A stretch of 64,000 nt of DNA from Siderastrea siderea (GCA_964030785.1 OZ034967.1:47597533-47661532), one strand, 5' to 3'; shown: positions 24,311 through 36,881, counted from the first letter of the stretch. Numbers and translations: made by a program. Notes: generated by a model not told the origin, from the letters alone.

Positions 24311-25292
24311 AGGACTACTAAGTCTGAAAATATTTATTTTAAGCTATCAGAGTTATAGTAGAAACCTGTAAACAGCATAATCTGAAATAAACTGTGTAAT
24401 AAAAATCCAGGTGGAAAGTAAATGAAAGATGAATATACATAAAAACAGCTTGCACCACCCCCCCCCCCCCCACAAAAGGTGAAGGCAAGAGCACTAAGTT
24501 TAAAAATATTTACGATAAGTCAAGTTTTCCGAGTTACCATTATGCCTTATCAGCAAGGCCTGCAATGGTTTGAAAAAAATATTCAAAGTATGATGTATAA
24601 GAAGCTCATATGTCTGTATGTCCCCCTGGGTGGTATTACTTCTTAGGGTAATACCGACTAGAGGGACAAGACAACCTAGTTACACATAAAACGGAATAGA
24701 CTTGTGACAAAGGATCCATTATTTCTAAGACAATGTCTTAATCGCAAAAAACACGGTTTTTAAATAAAGATTTCAATTCTTACAAGACCCTCAAGCTTAC
24801 CGTTTCAGTTTCTTAATTTGGAGTACTTGAGCTAATTTAGCGTCGGCTAACAGAAGTTTTTTTCGAAGACATTGAACAGTTCGACGCCAATTTCATGTTT
24901 AAGCAAGCACTGTACATGAATGGGGTGAAGTGTACAGTAAAAACCTTGTTTCTCGGCCTCTAGCTCTTTAATGCCTGCTTTGAATGCTCAGTCCGCCATA
25001 TTAGATATTTGCCGAGATTTTCCGAAAGCCGGCCGAATCGGAAAGTCGTTCCTAGTACTCCTCGGCTGTCCTTCTGGACGGTATTATTTAGGCACAACCC
25101 TGGCCAAGGCTGCCGAAGTGGCTCCAAAAGTTCGTTAGAATTTCGTCACGCAAACACAATGAAATGTCTTCGTTTTGTTTGAACAACGGTTTCCGATAGC
25201 AGAAAACAAACAGGGCCGCCAGACACTGGAAACAACGTCCGAAAAAGCCATTTTATCATGTGTCACGTGACAAAATACTCCACGATTCTTAA

Positions 25293-28200
25293 TAAATCCT
25301 ACCGTCCAGAAGGACAGCCGAGCAGTCCTCGGACTGAGAATCCGAGCCGAGCGTTCGTCGGAATAGTCTCGTCAATTCCAATATGGCGGTCGATTTCTTT
25401 GACAAAGTGCTTGAATTGACTTTCAGGATATGGCTCTATGAACATGAAAAGGATGTTTTCATTTAGCCTGCACGATCGGAACGTACTGGATGAAGTCTGA
25501 TTACCGAACATCAAGCCTCTAAGCTGACTATGGAATTTGTATCCAATGAGTTTGTTACTGAATTCGAAAATATACGCGCACTTAGCTAAGTATTTTTAAT
25601 TTTATGATGCAGATAACAACTTAACCGTTAAACTTATTTTCTTTTTCCTGTAAGAAGAATGATCCATTTCTTGTGGGGATTCAAATGACTAATCCGGACG
25701 TCTTGTCCTTTTGGCCGGTAGGATCTTGTTTTGTTTTGAAAAACCTACCGCTCAGAAGGACAGTCTTTAAGCTTATATTTCAACCAGTTGACTGCTGATA
25801 AAGTTACAGCTTGGTTGGAACACAGTTTTGTTTATTCCTCTTTAGACTATCACTAAATGTTTTGAATTTCTGGACATGAATAATTTTTGGTTTTTACATC
25901 TTGTCCTTCTGGCCGGTAGGATCTTGTTTTGCTTTGAAAAACCTACCGCCCAGAAGGACAGCCTCTATATTTCAAGCAGTTGGCTCCAGATGAAGTCACA
26001 GCTTGGTTGGAAACACACTGTTGTTTATTCCTCTTTAGTCTAGCACCATTTTAGAATTTCTGAACATCAATATTTTTAGGTTTTTACATCTTGTCCTTCT
26101 GGCCGATAGAATCTGGTTTTGGATTTGTGTGGCAAATTGGACAAATTGTTGTGGGGGGGGGGGGGGTGGGGGTACCCCCTCAAAAATCTCGGCTTTCGTT
26201 TTAGGTTTTTACATCTTGTCCTTCTGGCCAGTAGGATCTTGTTTTGTTTTGAAAACCTACTGCCCAGAAGTACAGTCTCTATATTTCAAGCAGTTGGCTC
26301 CAGCTGAAGTCACAGCTTGGTTGGAAACACACTGTTGTTTATTCCTCTTTAGACTGGCACCATTTTAGAATTTCTGGACATGAATATTTTTAGGTTTTTA
26401 CATCTTGTCCTTCTGGCCAACAGAATCTGGTTTTGGATTTGTGTGGCAAATTGGGGGGTACCCCCTCAAGAATCTTGGCTAATCTAGGGTTAAGAAAAGC
26501 CCAGAAGAACAGTCTCTTTATTTCAAGCAGTTGGCTCCAGATGAAGTCACAGCATCGTTGGAAACACACTGTTGTTTACTCCTCTTTAGACTAGCACTAT
26601 TTTGGAATTTCTGGACGTGAATATTTTCAGCTTGTCCTTCTGGCCAGTAGGATCTGGTTTTGTTAAGAAAAACCTATCGCCCAGAAGGACAGTCTTTATT
26701 TTTTCAAGCAGTTGGCTCCACATAAAGCCACAGCTTGGCTGACAACACAGTTTTGCTTATCCCTCAAGATTAAGACAAGCACTATTTTAGAATATGTGGA
26801 AATGGATATTCTTATGTTTTCATTTGCTGTCCTTCTGGCTAGTAGGGTTATATTTTGTTGAGGGAGAATTCATTCTTTACATTTGTTTTTTACAGATATA
26901 GACACACGTACAGCTTGGTTTACTCATAATACACTGTTGTTTCAGTTGAGTACCATTTTCAATTTCCAAATTATACGAAAATATGTCAGTCAAAGTCTTC
27001 TTTGAAGGAGCTGTTGTTTCAGCTTTCTGCGCAGTGAAGGCATTTCAGTCTAAGACTAAAAGCATAGAACAGATTTTGTCAATGAACAAGAATGTCAGAA
27101 GTGGATACCTATGATGTGTGGATGCTTACATGAGGGTTTACATACTAGGAGGTGGATTTATTTGCAGCAGTTTTTTGTGTGGAAAATTTCACATGTGCTA
27201 AAGTGACAGGCACATGCTGCAAATGAATCCACCCTATTATGATTAGATAGAAATGTAAGATATCCATGTATCCAGACATTCAGTTAAAGAAAAAGAAACA
27301 GAAGCAGGTTTGAAAGTCAACATACTACAAGCAATTGCAAAAAGACTTGAGACACAGGCTATATTTCAGGTCATTTCTGACATTCTCATAGTCTCTAAAC
27401 ATTTACCCCCTTCCTCCCTTATCAATGCTGTTATGGATTTAGTTATGATTTTCAAAGTAACAAGCAAGAACATTGAAAGGGGGAGGGGGGTTTGAAATGT
27501 ATTTAAGTTTTCCATTTGCTTTCAGGAGTGCGTTTTTAGATGGAAGTCCATTTTTTTAGCAGAGTATATCAACAATTTTGCAACTTCGCAAATTGTTGAT
27601 CTAATAATCCTAATCCTAATAATCCTTTATCTAATACAAGTTTCAAGCCATAACACTTGTCACAGCTGTATTGCAACCGTATATGTCTGTGAAAGTGTGT
27701 CATTGTGTTAGTATATGCTACATGGCCATCATGTAATTTGCTACATACCTGATGAAAACCTGGCTTCTTTCTCTTGCTTAGGTTCTCTACAAACTTTGTA
27801 ACACACAATTAATGTAATTATAGTCATGAGTGTATGGAAAATGACTTATCTGTTCTTTCACAGTAAACTACAACAGGTGTTAAGAAAATGAAACACTAAT
27901 ATGCCAACCTTACTGTAAATTTTTTATCATTTACCAAACTGAATAGCATTATTTTTTTTAAATTTAAACATGAGGTGATAATGGCAGTTTTTTTTAAGAA
28001 AAGAAGATTTATAAAACCAGTCATACATGTAGTGTCTGTCCATGATGAAGTCAATGTCAAGAAAATGACAATTTCTGCAAGATGGTTTTGTTTATTGTCA
28101 AGGGCATAAAAGGTGTAAGAAAAATGAAGAAAAATAGCACCGGATCAAAAAAGGAGCCAAAACATCCTTTTGTAACAATTTCAGTTGAATTTTTGTCCTC

Positions 28201-29490
28201 CTGATAAACTGGCACATAATACCTTTGGGAAAAGCAGTTTGTAACGTGTGCAGTGTAACAAGATAAACACAAAGGCAAAAATGTGACATAGTCCAACACC
28301 AAACATTATTATTTTCTCACTTTATTTTTACGAAAACAGTTTCACTGCCAACAAGTAAGCATACCAAAGACAAAATTTACTGTACAGCTTTCATTATAGA
28401 GTTATTAAACCAAAACATTTTCAAACTGAACAAAAAAATTGCAGGCCATATTGTTTTCAAATCATGGCATGCACATAACCCTACAAGTCAAGGCTAAAGC
28501 CAACTGCTTGAAATATAGATACTGTCCTCCTGGGTGGTAGGTTTTCCTTAACAAAACAAAATACTACCAGCCAGAGGGACAAGACATAAACAAATGCTCA
28601 CTCCTAGCAACTCTACATAGTGCTTTTCTGAATAAGAATAAACAACAATCTGGAGCCAACTGCTTGAAATGTGGACACTGTCCTTCTGGGCGGTAGGCTT
28701 TTCTTAACAAAACCAGATTCTACCAGCCAGAAGGACAGAAATGGTGCTTGTCTAAAGAGAAATAAACAACAGTGTGTTTCCAACCAAGCTGTGACTTCAA
28801 CTGGAGCCAACTGCTTGAAATATAGAGGCTGTCCTTCTGGGAGGTAGGGTTTTCAAAGCAAAACAAGATCCTACCGGCCAGAAGGACAAGATGTAAAAAC
28901 CTAAAAATATTTATGTCCAGAAGTTCAAAAATAGTCTAAAGAGGAATAAACAAAACTGTGTTCCAACCAAGCTGTAACTTTATCAGCAGTCAATTGGTTG
29001 AAATATAAGCTTAAAGACTGTCCTTCTAAGCGGTAGGTTTTTCAAAACAAAACAAGATCCTACCGGCCAGAAGGACAAGACGTCCGGATTAGTCATTTGA
29101 ATCCCCACAAGAAATGGATCATTCTTCTTACAGGAAAAAGAAAATAAGTTTAACGGTTAAGTTGTTATCTGCATCATAAAATTAAAAATATAGTTAGCTA
29201 AGTGCGCGTATATTTTCGAATTCAGTAACAAACTCATTGGATACAAATTCCATAGTCAGCTTAGAGGCTTGATGTTCGGTAATCAGACTTCATCCAGTAC
29301 GTTCCGATCGTGCAGGCTAAATGAAAACATCCTTTTCATTTTCATAGAGCCGTATCCTGAAAGTCAATTCAAGCACTTTGTCAAAGAAATCGACCGCCAT
29401 ATTGGAATTGACGAGACTATTCCGACGAACGCTCGGCTCGGATTCTCGGTCCTAGGACTGCTCGGCTGTCCTTCTGGACGGTAGGATTTA
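25293..29490. repeat. Inner inverted-repeat block 2 with reiterated terminal hairpins
   Basis: Ends TAAATCCTACCGTCCAGAAGG and reverse complement. About 0.5 kb at each end are near-identical and carry the same outward-reading 71-codon frame (25299-25514 minus, 29269-29484 plus). Inside, units of ~190 bp contain TGTCCTTCTGG..GGTAGG, a ~20-nt loop and CCTACCGCCCAGAAGGACA (near 25705, 25903, 26215, 26630 and 28524, 28679, 28829, 29019); each half copies the terminal motif. The centre (26900-28490) is AT-rich without a recognisable gene. Confidence 0.8.
26900..28490. other. Centre of block 2: no recognisable gene
   Basis: Short frames on both strands, one (27569-27808, minus) crossing a possible donor CATCAG|GTATGT, but none matches a known transposase domain. 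Confidence 0.4.
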
Positions 29491-29607
29491 GGCACAACCC
29501 TTGGCCAGGGGTTTCTCCGACCGCCATTTTGAACGAGGAGAATGCCCTGGGGACGAGGTTGACGTTTTCTGGTATTATCCCAGAGTGATCTCCCAGAGTG
29601 TCTCCCA

Positions 29608-31369
29608 CAGGAGGGAGTGATGAACTTGGGCCTGGGCACAAGCGCCGGTATTGGCGAATGAAAAACCGAGGTGTCTGGCCATCGTGACGTCACATATAAA
29701 TCTGCCCCAGAAATTCAAAGGAAAGTTAACAAATGGCTTTCTCGCAAATGTTTACAGTCCAGTTTCTCAAAAAGAACAGATCAAAACAATAAAAGAACGA
29801 AAGGTATGCTGTATGCTATAACATAAAAAGTATTCTTAATGCAAATTGGTCCTCAAAACAAAATAACCAATTGGCGATAAGACTCAAAAGATTTCATGGA
29901 CGCTTTGGTCGATCGATTGAAATCGTGATCAAGATCACCTTTCAGAAGCTGTATCTCACAAACCCTAAGATGTGTCGCTTGGAGACAAAAACATAACTTT
30001 TATATGTATAAACTCTTTCCAATTTTAGGAAAATAAAATTGCGTAACAATTTCATTAAAATGATCAGTGGCTTTAAACATCATTAAAGTGTGGAGAAGAA
30101 TACGCCAGTACAAAGAAACGTTTACTGTGAATTCATGTACTTGGTTCGAAGTTAATAATGGACCACAGTAATTCCTTACTTTGCTAAACCATCTTGTAAA
30201 AAACGACAAAGATGACAACATTTGCTGGAGGCAAGGCAAAACAGCTGACACGCCGGCTTTCCGGCCAAATTTGTGCTGATCTCTTATCGAATAATTATAA
30301 AAAACCACAGTTTATCTAAAACGCCAACTTTCTCAGGTTACTGATGTTAAGGGTTAACAAGGCTCTCTCTTTACTAGAATGGTCCTCAGTTTGACTGTTT
30401 TAAAATTAATTAATCTTTGAAAATCAAATGACAGGACCAATTCAATTTATTTGCGAAACGGTCATCGTCAGTTGTGGATCAAGTAGACGGTCAAACTCTT
30501 TCTAAAACACTATGCAACCTGGACAGCAACTGAATGTAGAGGAAACTGGAGTTATTGAGAATAAATCACTGAATCACTGATCCAAATGGTACTCAAATAT
30601 ATCTATTAGTTTTCATAAAAAAGTACAGAACCAGATCAGCGAAGACTTGTTTCCTCAGGCGCCCGCATAATTTGCGAGCTGATTCAGATTTTTATGTTGT
30701 TCTGCAAAAGTGTAGTTTACACGGGTCAAATGAGGTGGCAAAAATTTACTAAGTTCGATTACTCTTTCCCTAGCAATTGAATATCACTATTCTTTCCTTA
30801 TAGAGAAGATGGAAGCAAATACTGTAAAAAAAGTTAACTTTTAAGTGCTAAACATACCCTTCTAGGTTCGCCTTCTATTATACTCAGCCAAACAAACGGA
30901 CTGATCATTTTTTTGGCAAATACTATACCACTTATTTCAACTTGGGTACTTTTGTTAAACTATAGGCTAGTCCGTAGCCAAGTTTCAAGTTTCCCTGTGG
31001 TATATAACTGAAATAAACACACTTTTTGGGACGCGGACAATAACAATTTTCCCGCATAATTCTTCGATCGCAGAGAGTAAACATGACTCTTAAAACATTA
31101 TTTAAGTGGGATTTTAACGTAAAGACAAAGAGCCACTTACCTATATCGAAAAAAGGGATGACTAAAATTCCATTACCCAAGAAAACAAGCTTAGCTGAAA
31201 GCTTAATAGCACAAAAAATACGTTTGTAGCCCGAACTCTAACATAGTTGCCAGCGCCATTTTTGAAGACTCGGCAAACTCGCGCGCTTTTCACGTCGTGA
31301 CGTCACGATGGCCAGACACCTCGAACCAGCCGAGCGGCGAGTTCATCACTCCCTCCTCACTCCCTCCTG
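29608..31369. mobile_element. 1.76-kb hAT-type element with 8-bp target duplication
   Basis: Ends CAGGAGGGAGTGATGAAC and GTTCATCACTCCCTCC..CTCCCTCCTG are flanked by a perfect 8-bp repeat GTCTCCCA (29600-29607, 31370-31377). Subterminal inverted copies of GAGGTGTCTGGCCATCGTG follow. An 8-bp duplication with CAGG ends is characteristic of hAT (family knowledge). The interior holds an unrecognised 102-codon minus frame (30000-30308) and no transposase motif. Confidence 0.8.
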
Positions 31370-31557
31370 GTCTCCCAGGACAGGTCTCAAAAACCGCTTA
31401 TTGGTTTAAAGATATTACGTCAAAAGCGTCACAGAATTGCTACTGAGCATGCGTGTTGCTTTTTCAGGCTTGAAAAATTCAATATGGCGGACGAGTTGTT
31501 GTTGTTTTAGCACGGGAACTGCAATATTATTTCACTTTCAACGGATGATCGAGGTTA

Positions 31558-31800
31558 CGTTAGATAGTTTTTTAATTGGAAATGCTGTTTGAATCGATCA
31601 TTGACTTCAGTGGCTTTCAAAGAAGCCATTTTGGCCTCTGTACACTGGAGAAACTGAATATACTTATCGACAGTCCAATTTGGATCAAACTGCATCTTCT
31701 GATCGATTTCGTTGTTTAAAATTTTATCTTCCGTCAATACTTTTTCGTGGACAAGGCATGCAGAAGAGGGGTGATCTCATGGTTGCAGGTCAGTAATTTA
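31558..31800 (-). CDS. Candidate downstream exon of the same minus-strand gene (copy 2)
   Basis: An open minus-strand stretch reads HEKVLTEDKILNNEIDQKMQ then FDPNWTVDKYIQFLQC and KMASLKATEV. The copy 1 counterpart (about 767-1075) has small insertions that shift the frame between EDKIL and MQF and an extra A after QFDP. Retained coding in one copy only suggests a real exon with one decayed duplicate. The product is not recognised, the acceptor is uncertain, and so is the link to the exon at 35882-35993. Confidence 0.35.
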
Positions 31801-32201
31801 TTGATGTACTATTTCTTAACTGATCATCGTGAAACGTACTGAATGCGCTCAGTGGTCGTTATGTAGCCCTTTGCTGATCATGTTTTTGTACATTTAATGT
31901 ACGAGTATGTTGACGTGGAGTGCTACTCTTTTACAATTGACAAGTGCTTTAATAGCCGGAAGATAGTGTTACCTGATGTTCAAATAATGCTATAACAGTC
32001 TTCAAAAGTGCCCTTTTAATATTTTCGAGGTCAGATAAAAGCCTTTTGTACTTTGTGTTTTTGATACTTTTAAGTCAACACTGTGACACGTATGATGCAT
32101 GATTTTGTTAACTGACAAATGCTGCCTTATGTCGTGTGTTGAATTCTGAAGAAAGCAAATCAAATAATTATTTTTGAATTTTGTTCGTTGCAATTATGCA
32201 T

Positions 32202-33056
32202 GGTTCAATTCTACCTGTTACCATCCCCCCCCCCCCCACCCGGGCAACCCCCGGGACAAGTCCAGCCCTTCGGGCCCGAGGGTGGGGAATTGTTTGAAGC
32301 GGTCTTGTCCCGGGGGTAGGGGGGCAGGGCAAATCGAAATTTTCTTGTGAAGCACCTCACTTCTCAGTTGACACAATGGTGCTGGACCACGTAGAGAAGA
32401 CTGCCTGTTTTCAGGGAAAATCTCTAGAATTTGTAGCAGACTGGTTGGAGAAGAATAATCCCTCAAAATTAAAATCTGTATTTGAAGGCACGTTTATTAT
32501 AAATTGTTAAACGAATGTGCGTTTGATGCGTACTCGAATGGATGGCGTTCGTCACAAACCTAGAAATATTTTTTTTTTAATCAGCGTATTTATACATATA
32601 ATAAGATGACTTAAATAGACTTTATATAAAAACAGATGCACGGCTTTATATTAAACGGAGATCTCAGTCCAGTGTTCTTGTGAAACAAGCTAAGAAAAAC
32701 TCCTTTAAAATGCTGCCATCAATTTGTTCACGGGACCTCTGACCGTATTCAGTGCGGGGAATAGACTTTTTTCTTCAGTTTTCTTTTTCAGTGTAGTGTT
32801 TATGTTTTTTAATACTAGTCATGTAGTATCCTTCGTTCAGTATACTCTAGAAAAGCGTTTAAGTTCTTGTCAGAACGTCTGCTTTGCTATTGGTTACCCA
32901 TATTTTGAACACAAAACAACGTATTTGTGGTCGATGAGGAGTGTCGGGGGTGGGGAATTGTCTCTTTCTGCCTGCCTGGGGGTGGGGAATAGACCACCAA
33001 GAAAGAAAAAAATTGCAAATCCCGGGGGGGGGATGGTAACAGGTAGAATTGAACCC
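32202..33056. mobile_element. 855-bp TIR element in copy 2 of the duplication
   Basis: Termini GGTTCAATTCTACCTG and its reverse complement, continuing into G/C-runs, flanked by TGCAT (32197-32201 and 33057-33061). Copy 1 lacks it (near 1480). Internal GGGGTGGGGAATTG motifs occur at both sides. The 114-codon plus frame (32724-33068) overlaps the right terminus and is not a recognisable transposase. Confidence 0.75.
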
Positions 33057-35881
33057 TGCATTACTTAGTCTATTTAGATCAGCAACACTGAACATGTTTA
33101 TTTGCCTTATTCATTGGTTAACATAATTATTTAATCAACACACTTGTTGATCAATACATGATGACAATTCCTGTTGAGCTTTGCTTGTGCTCATTGATTT
33201 GTGTATTGTTAGCTTCACCCATATACTTTGTTCCCATGAAGATCCATAGCATCTCTTTGTCAGCATATTACTTGTTTTGCAATTTATTTGTATGCTTGAA
33301 CCAGTATACCACTTCACAGTTTTTAAAGTGAAACCGTAATATGATTGCTAATGGTGGATAAAATATATATGCTATAACTGGTTTTTGCATTTAGGAGGTA
33401 TTTTAGTAATAGGAAACACTGTATTAGTTAATTTTTGGGCAAAAAACCTTTTGCAAATAGCTGGAATAGAGTGTTGATTGATGTTTACAGGGGAACTCCA
33501 CTAATATGATCTCTGATCAATATGGTTGTGTTGCATTCAGCAAGTATTTCAATCAGAAAAATAAATGGATCAGTTAATTTCTGGGCTTAAAAAGAAGTGT
33601 CATAAAATGTTCACATGTAGAAAAGTGGTTGGTAAGACAGGGTTTCACCTGTACATTGTACTTTCAAGACCTGTGTGACCAAACGAGGTCATGTGGGCAA
33701 AATAGATTTAATCTATATGCAGAATGTTTTTGAAATGTTATGTTTAAATTCGTTGAGTGCCAGAATTATGATTCCTTTTTTTGCCAAGAAGTTTTAAATC
33801 AATTGTACATGAAGTAAAATTGATGTTTTACATTTTTTTCTCCAGGTTATCACAGCTTTTGACTGGAGTGATATGTTCTTATCCAGCCTGTTAAGTTCTT
33901 GGTAGAAAGCAGAGAGTTGCAGCCATAAAAGTCACTAGTGTTCAATTCAAATATTTGTTATTCTAATTGATTTTTCAAATGTTAGTTTGCCGTACACACT
34001 TTGGCTGTACAACATTCTTCAATGATACTGAATCAGTCCAGAGGTCTGTCTTGAGATAGACGCCTTTATAATGTTCCTGATGAAAGGTAGCGTGGAAAGC
34101 ATGTATATAAAGATTTGAGAAATAAAGCCCAGCATCTTTGTGCCTTTTTCCCATCTTGCAAGCCATCTTACATTTGTAGCCCACCTTTCTTTAGAAGGAA
34201 GTTAGAAGCAGTTGTGTGAGAGGGGCATGAATGATGATTATGTCCCTTTTTATAAGTCTTTGCTCTGTCTGCACTTTTCAGATACTACTCGTTTGAAGGA
34301 TTGAACATTAATTGATGCAGCATATGCTCCTCATCAGTGAACTTAATTCTGAAGCAACTTACCTCAGTGTTTTGTGTTTCTATACAATTATTTTTTTGAA
34401 TTCAAAGTTAAATTCTGTGTGGTATCATTTAGATTATTTGGTTAATATACTGCTCAACAATACCCTTTTGCAATACAGTCAATTTCTTTCATTAATTACT
34501 CTTGACTAAAATTAGCCTAAAAAAATTAAAATTTCTGAATTTTGATTCATCTGACAACTGTCAGCCTAGTTCTAAAAAAAGGTATTGCACCTGTCTGCTG
34601 TTGGAATATTAATGAAAGGTTCATCCGATACATTCCTAAATGTGCATTTTCTATTAATTTTTAACGAAGAGTTCTTCAAGGTCCACCTCTATAATGTCAC
34701 AAGCTAAAGAAGATGGCTGCAGAAACAATGAGTACACTTGTATTGGCAAGGAAATGCACTTTACTTTACTATTATACTAGTATTATAATTTAACATTTTC
34801 GAGTGTGTTTTAAATGAAGTTATGCTGCACTGACAATTTTGTTGCTAAGGGGGGTGTACTTTGTGTTTGAAAGATACCATTTTGTCCTGTTCCAGATCTG
34901 TTAAAATCAGGCATTTTCCATGATTTTTCCACGTTTTATTCATTAATAAAATACATTTAGGTGTTTTTGGTGTTTGTATTGTTCGTGTATTCAGTAACTC
35001 TGTTTGACAGATTTTTTGTTCATGCTCCATCACAATTCCCATGACTGCCAAATAGCAAAACATTTCACCATCAGTGTTAAAAACAGACGTTTTTGTTTGG
35101 TTGATTTCAAATGCAGTGATTTGAGATGGAATAGTTCTAACAAAGCACTCTCTGAAAAATATTCATTAGAAATCTTATCACTTAAAAATATTCATTGGGA
35201 AACGTCTTCAAGCTCTTTCACCGAAAAAGCCAATTGACTTCAATATGTGGAGGTCGTTTGTTTTCTGTGCAAGGTACTGTCCGAGGTTTACATTAAACGG
35301 TGCAGAATTTAAGTTCACTTCGCTTTTCTTCAGCCCTTTTACTCCCAGAGTTACAACCACGACTCCTCGAGGTAGGTGCGACTATTGAAATAGAAGCTCG
35401 TTTATAAATCCGCTTATCTTGTAGTGCTGTTTGTTTGCCAGCACATGTATTGTGGAAAATATTCTTGTTTTTTTCCGGCTTCGGAGCACCCGTCGTTCTT
35501 TGGCGCATAACATTTTTGTCATGAACACACAGAGGGGTTTTCCCCGTTTTGTTTCAAGTCACGTAAATTTTTTCAAGCCGCTGTCAGCTGCAACTTTAAA
35601 TGGCGGGAAATTCTAGCGGACCTTGTCGGTCTCGGCCGCAGCGCTACGAGAAGTGAGAACGATTACAAGACAGCACAATAAACTCAAACTATGAAAACAA
35701 CCAAACTGTTTATTTAGCACTTAATACGAAGAGACATACAATATTACTGCTTTATATACAACAGTTGTATATAAAGTAAATTACTGGAAATAACAATCTT
35801 GTAAGTGATCAAGTAGGATTTTCAAGGTAAGCTTGATTTCGTATCGAGAAAACGAGTAAAAAGACGAATCAAGGTACTCAC

Positions 35882-35993
35882 ACGTTTCTCTTCGGAGTCC
35901 TATTTTATGCTCGCCAGCTCTTACAGCGTCAAGTGCGGCTTCCTTTGCTCGATAATGATAATAAACCTTCCTACAGCATTTTCTCAAGACCAT
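35882..35993 (-). CDS. Candidate first exon of an unrecognised minus-strand gene (copy 2)
   Basis: Begins MVLRKCCRKVYYHYRAKEAA and ends at a consensus donor (ACGT|GTGAGT on the minus strand, GT at plus 35881-35880), 37 codons plus one base. In copy 1 the matching bases (near 4385-4495) carry a 3-base insertion and a TAG soon after RAG, so only copy 2 is open. The protein is basic and Tyr/Ala-rich; I do not recognise it. It would lie at the 5' end of a gene running leftwards through the duplicated segment. Splicing is unproven. Confidence 0.35.
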
Positions 35994-36457
35994 TCGAACG
36001 AAAAAAAAGTCATTTTTGACATTTCTTCGTGGAAGAAACGACGAGAACGTGGTCCAAATCTCAGGCTTATCCAGCGACTGGTGACCTTAATCAACACGAA
36101 AAACTAAGCCCACTTCTCCTTCGAGTAGTGGCGAACATTTTCACCAAAAGGAGCAAGATAAATGGAATTATCATGTGGATAATGACTACCGATTTCTCTG
36201 AACATACTCCTAGACAAACAAGAAGAGTTGTTCGTTTCACTGAGCCCATGCTTTTAACGAGAAGTTCTCCGCGAGCAGACTGGCGAGACGCTAAACTACG
36301 TGGCAAAACCTTATTTGTTGTCCGCCATTTTGTAACATTGATGGCGGGAACAGCTCGCGCATGCTCAGCGGTTTTTGAGACCTGTCGTCTCCCAGAGTGT
36401 CTCTACTGGCGCCCTGCCGCTGACCAAAAAGCCAGTGGACTCTGGGTACGAGATTGA

Positions 36458-36881
36458 AGTTTCCCCGTTTTGCCTGGAGACCAATGAGAAGCTAGCGTCC
36501 ATCCTGGCGTCACTCGTCTATACGCCAACACATTTGTTTTTCTGATACACCTTTTAGCGACTAGTGGGTACTGGAGTCTGAGTGCTCAAGATTTTATAAG
36601 GTAAGAAACTCAAATTATCTCACGATCTTATTTAATGTTCCTTTAATTAGAGATTAGCAAGCAAGGTCATGCGTACCATCGATATTTTGAAAGGTTTACA
36701 CATCAAAATGCATTGCTTTTAGACACTCTATGATTAATTACTCTAATAAGTAGTCTCTAACAGTTACAGGAGGAAAAATGTATTACTTTTTAAAAGTGAG
36801 GTTTTTACAAAATTATTGCTGCTTAGAAGCGAAACCGGAAGTGTTATCGAGTGTGTGGTTGATGTTCTGGTTTGTTTTTTA
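36458..36881. other. No supported gene
   Basis: Begins just after a CTGGGTACGAGATTG motif resembling the terminus of the 11.5-kb element (a possible solo or decayed end), then unremarkable AT-rich sequence. Confidence 0.35.

Larger units (their letters stand above)
18105..25099. repeat. Inner inverted-repeat block 1 (arms ~2.7-3.2 kb)
   Basis: Left arm 18105 to about 21310 and right arm about 22380 to 25099 are reverse complements, with ~1.07 kb of unpaired centre. Both ends carry ACCGTCCAGAAGGACAGCC. The arms include long hairpin-unit arrays and mirrored G/C-runs (18726-18740 and 24458-24471). Confidence 0.85.
18043..29561. mobile_element. 11.5-kb MULE-like composite element with 9-bp target duplication
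   Basis: Left terminus CAACCTCGTCCCCAGGG and right terminus CCCTGGGGACGAGGTTG lie inside a perfect 9-bp direct repeat ACGTTTTCT (18034-18042, 29562-29570). The outer ~85 bp of the two ends are near-identical inverted copies and include an AAAATGGCGG motif. Inside are two inverted-repeat blocks (18105-25099 and 25293-29490) separated by ~190 bp of unique sequence. Only one exon-like frame resembling transposase N-terminal domains was found (21572-21720, minus). Length of the duplication and long TIRs suggest the Mutator-like superfamily (inference). Confidence 0.75.
31605..36386 (+). repeat. Segmental duplication, copy 2
   Basis: Direct-orientation partner of 880-4885. It holds a TIR element (32202-33056) and an extra ~330 bp at about 34885-35205. 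Candidate minus-strand exons are intact here (31605-31800 and 35882-35993). Many single-base differences and small indels show that the duplication is not recent, unlike the right-hand array. Confidence 0.85.

Noticed and set aside
18105..25099. Block 1 as an independent transposon
   Set aside because: No target duplication is seen directly outside its ends, whereas a perfect 9-bp repeat flanks the larger 18043-29561 unit.
25299..25514. 71-codon frame in the arm of block 2 as a host gene
   Set aside because: It crosses the element terminus and is duplicated in the opposite arm, so it belongs to the element if it is coding at all.
36029..36457. 142-codon plus-strand frame in copy 2 of the duplication
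   Set aside because: Its upstream part is closed by a TAG in copy 1, and replacement and silent differences are about equally frequent between copies.
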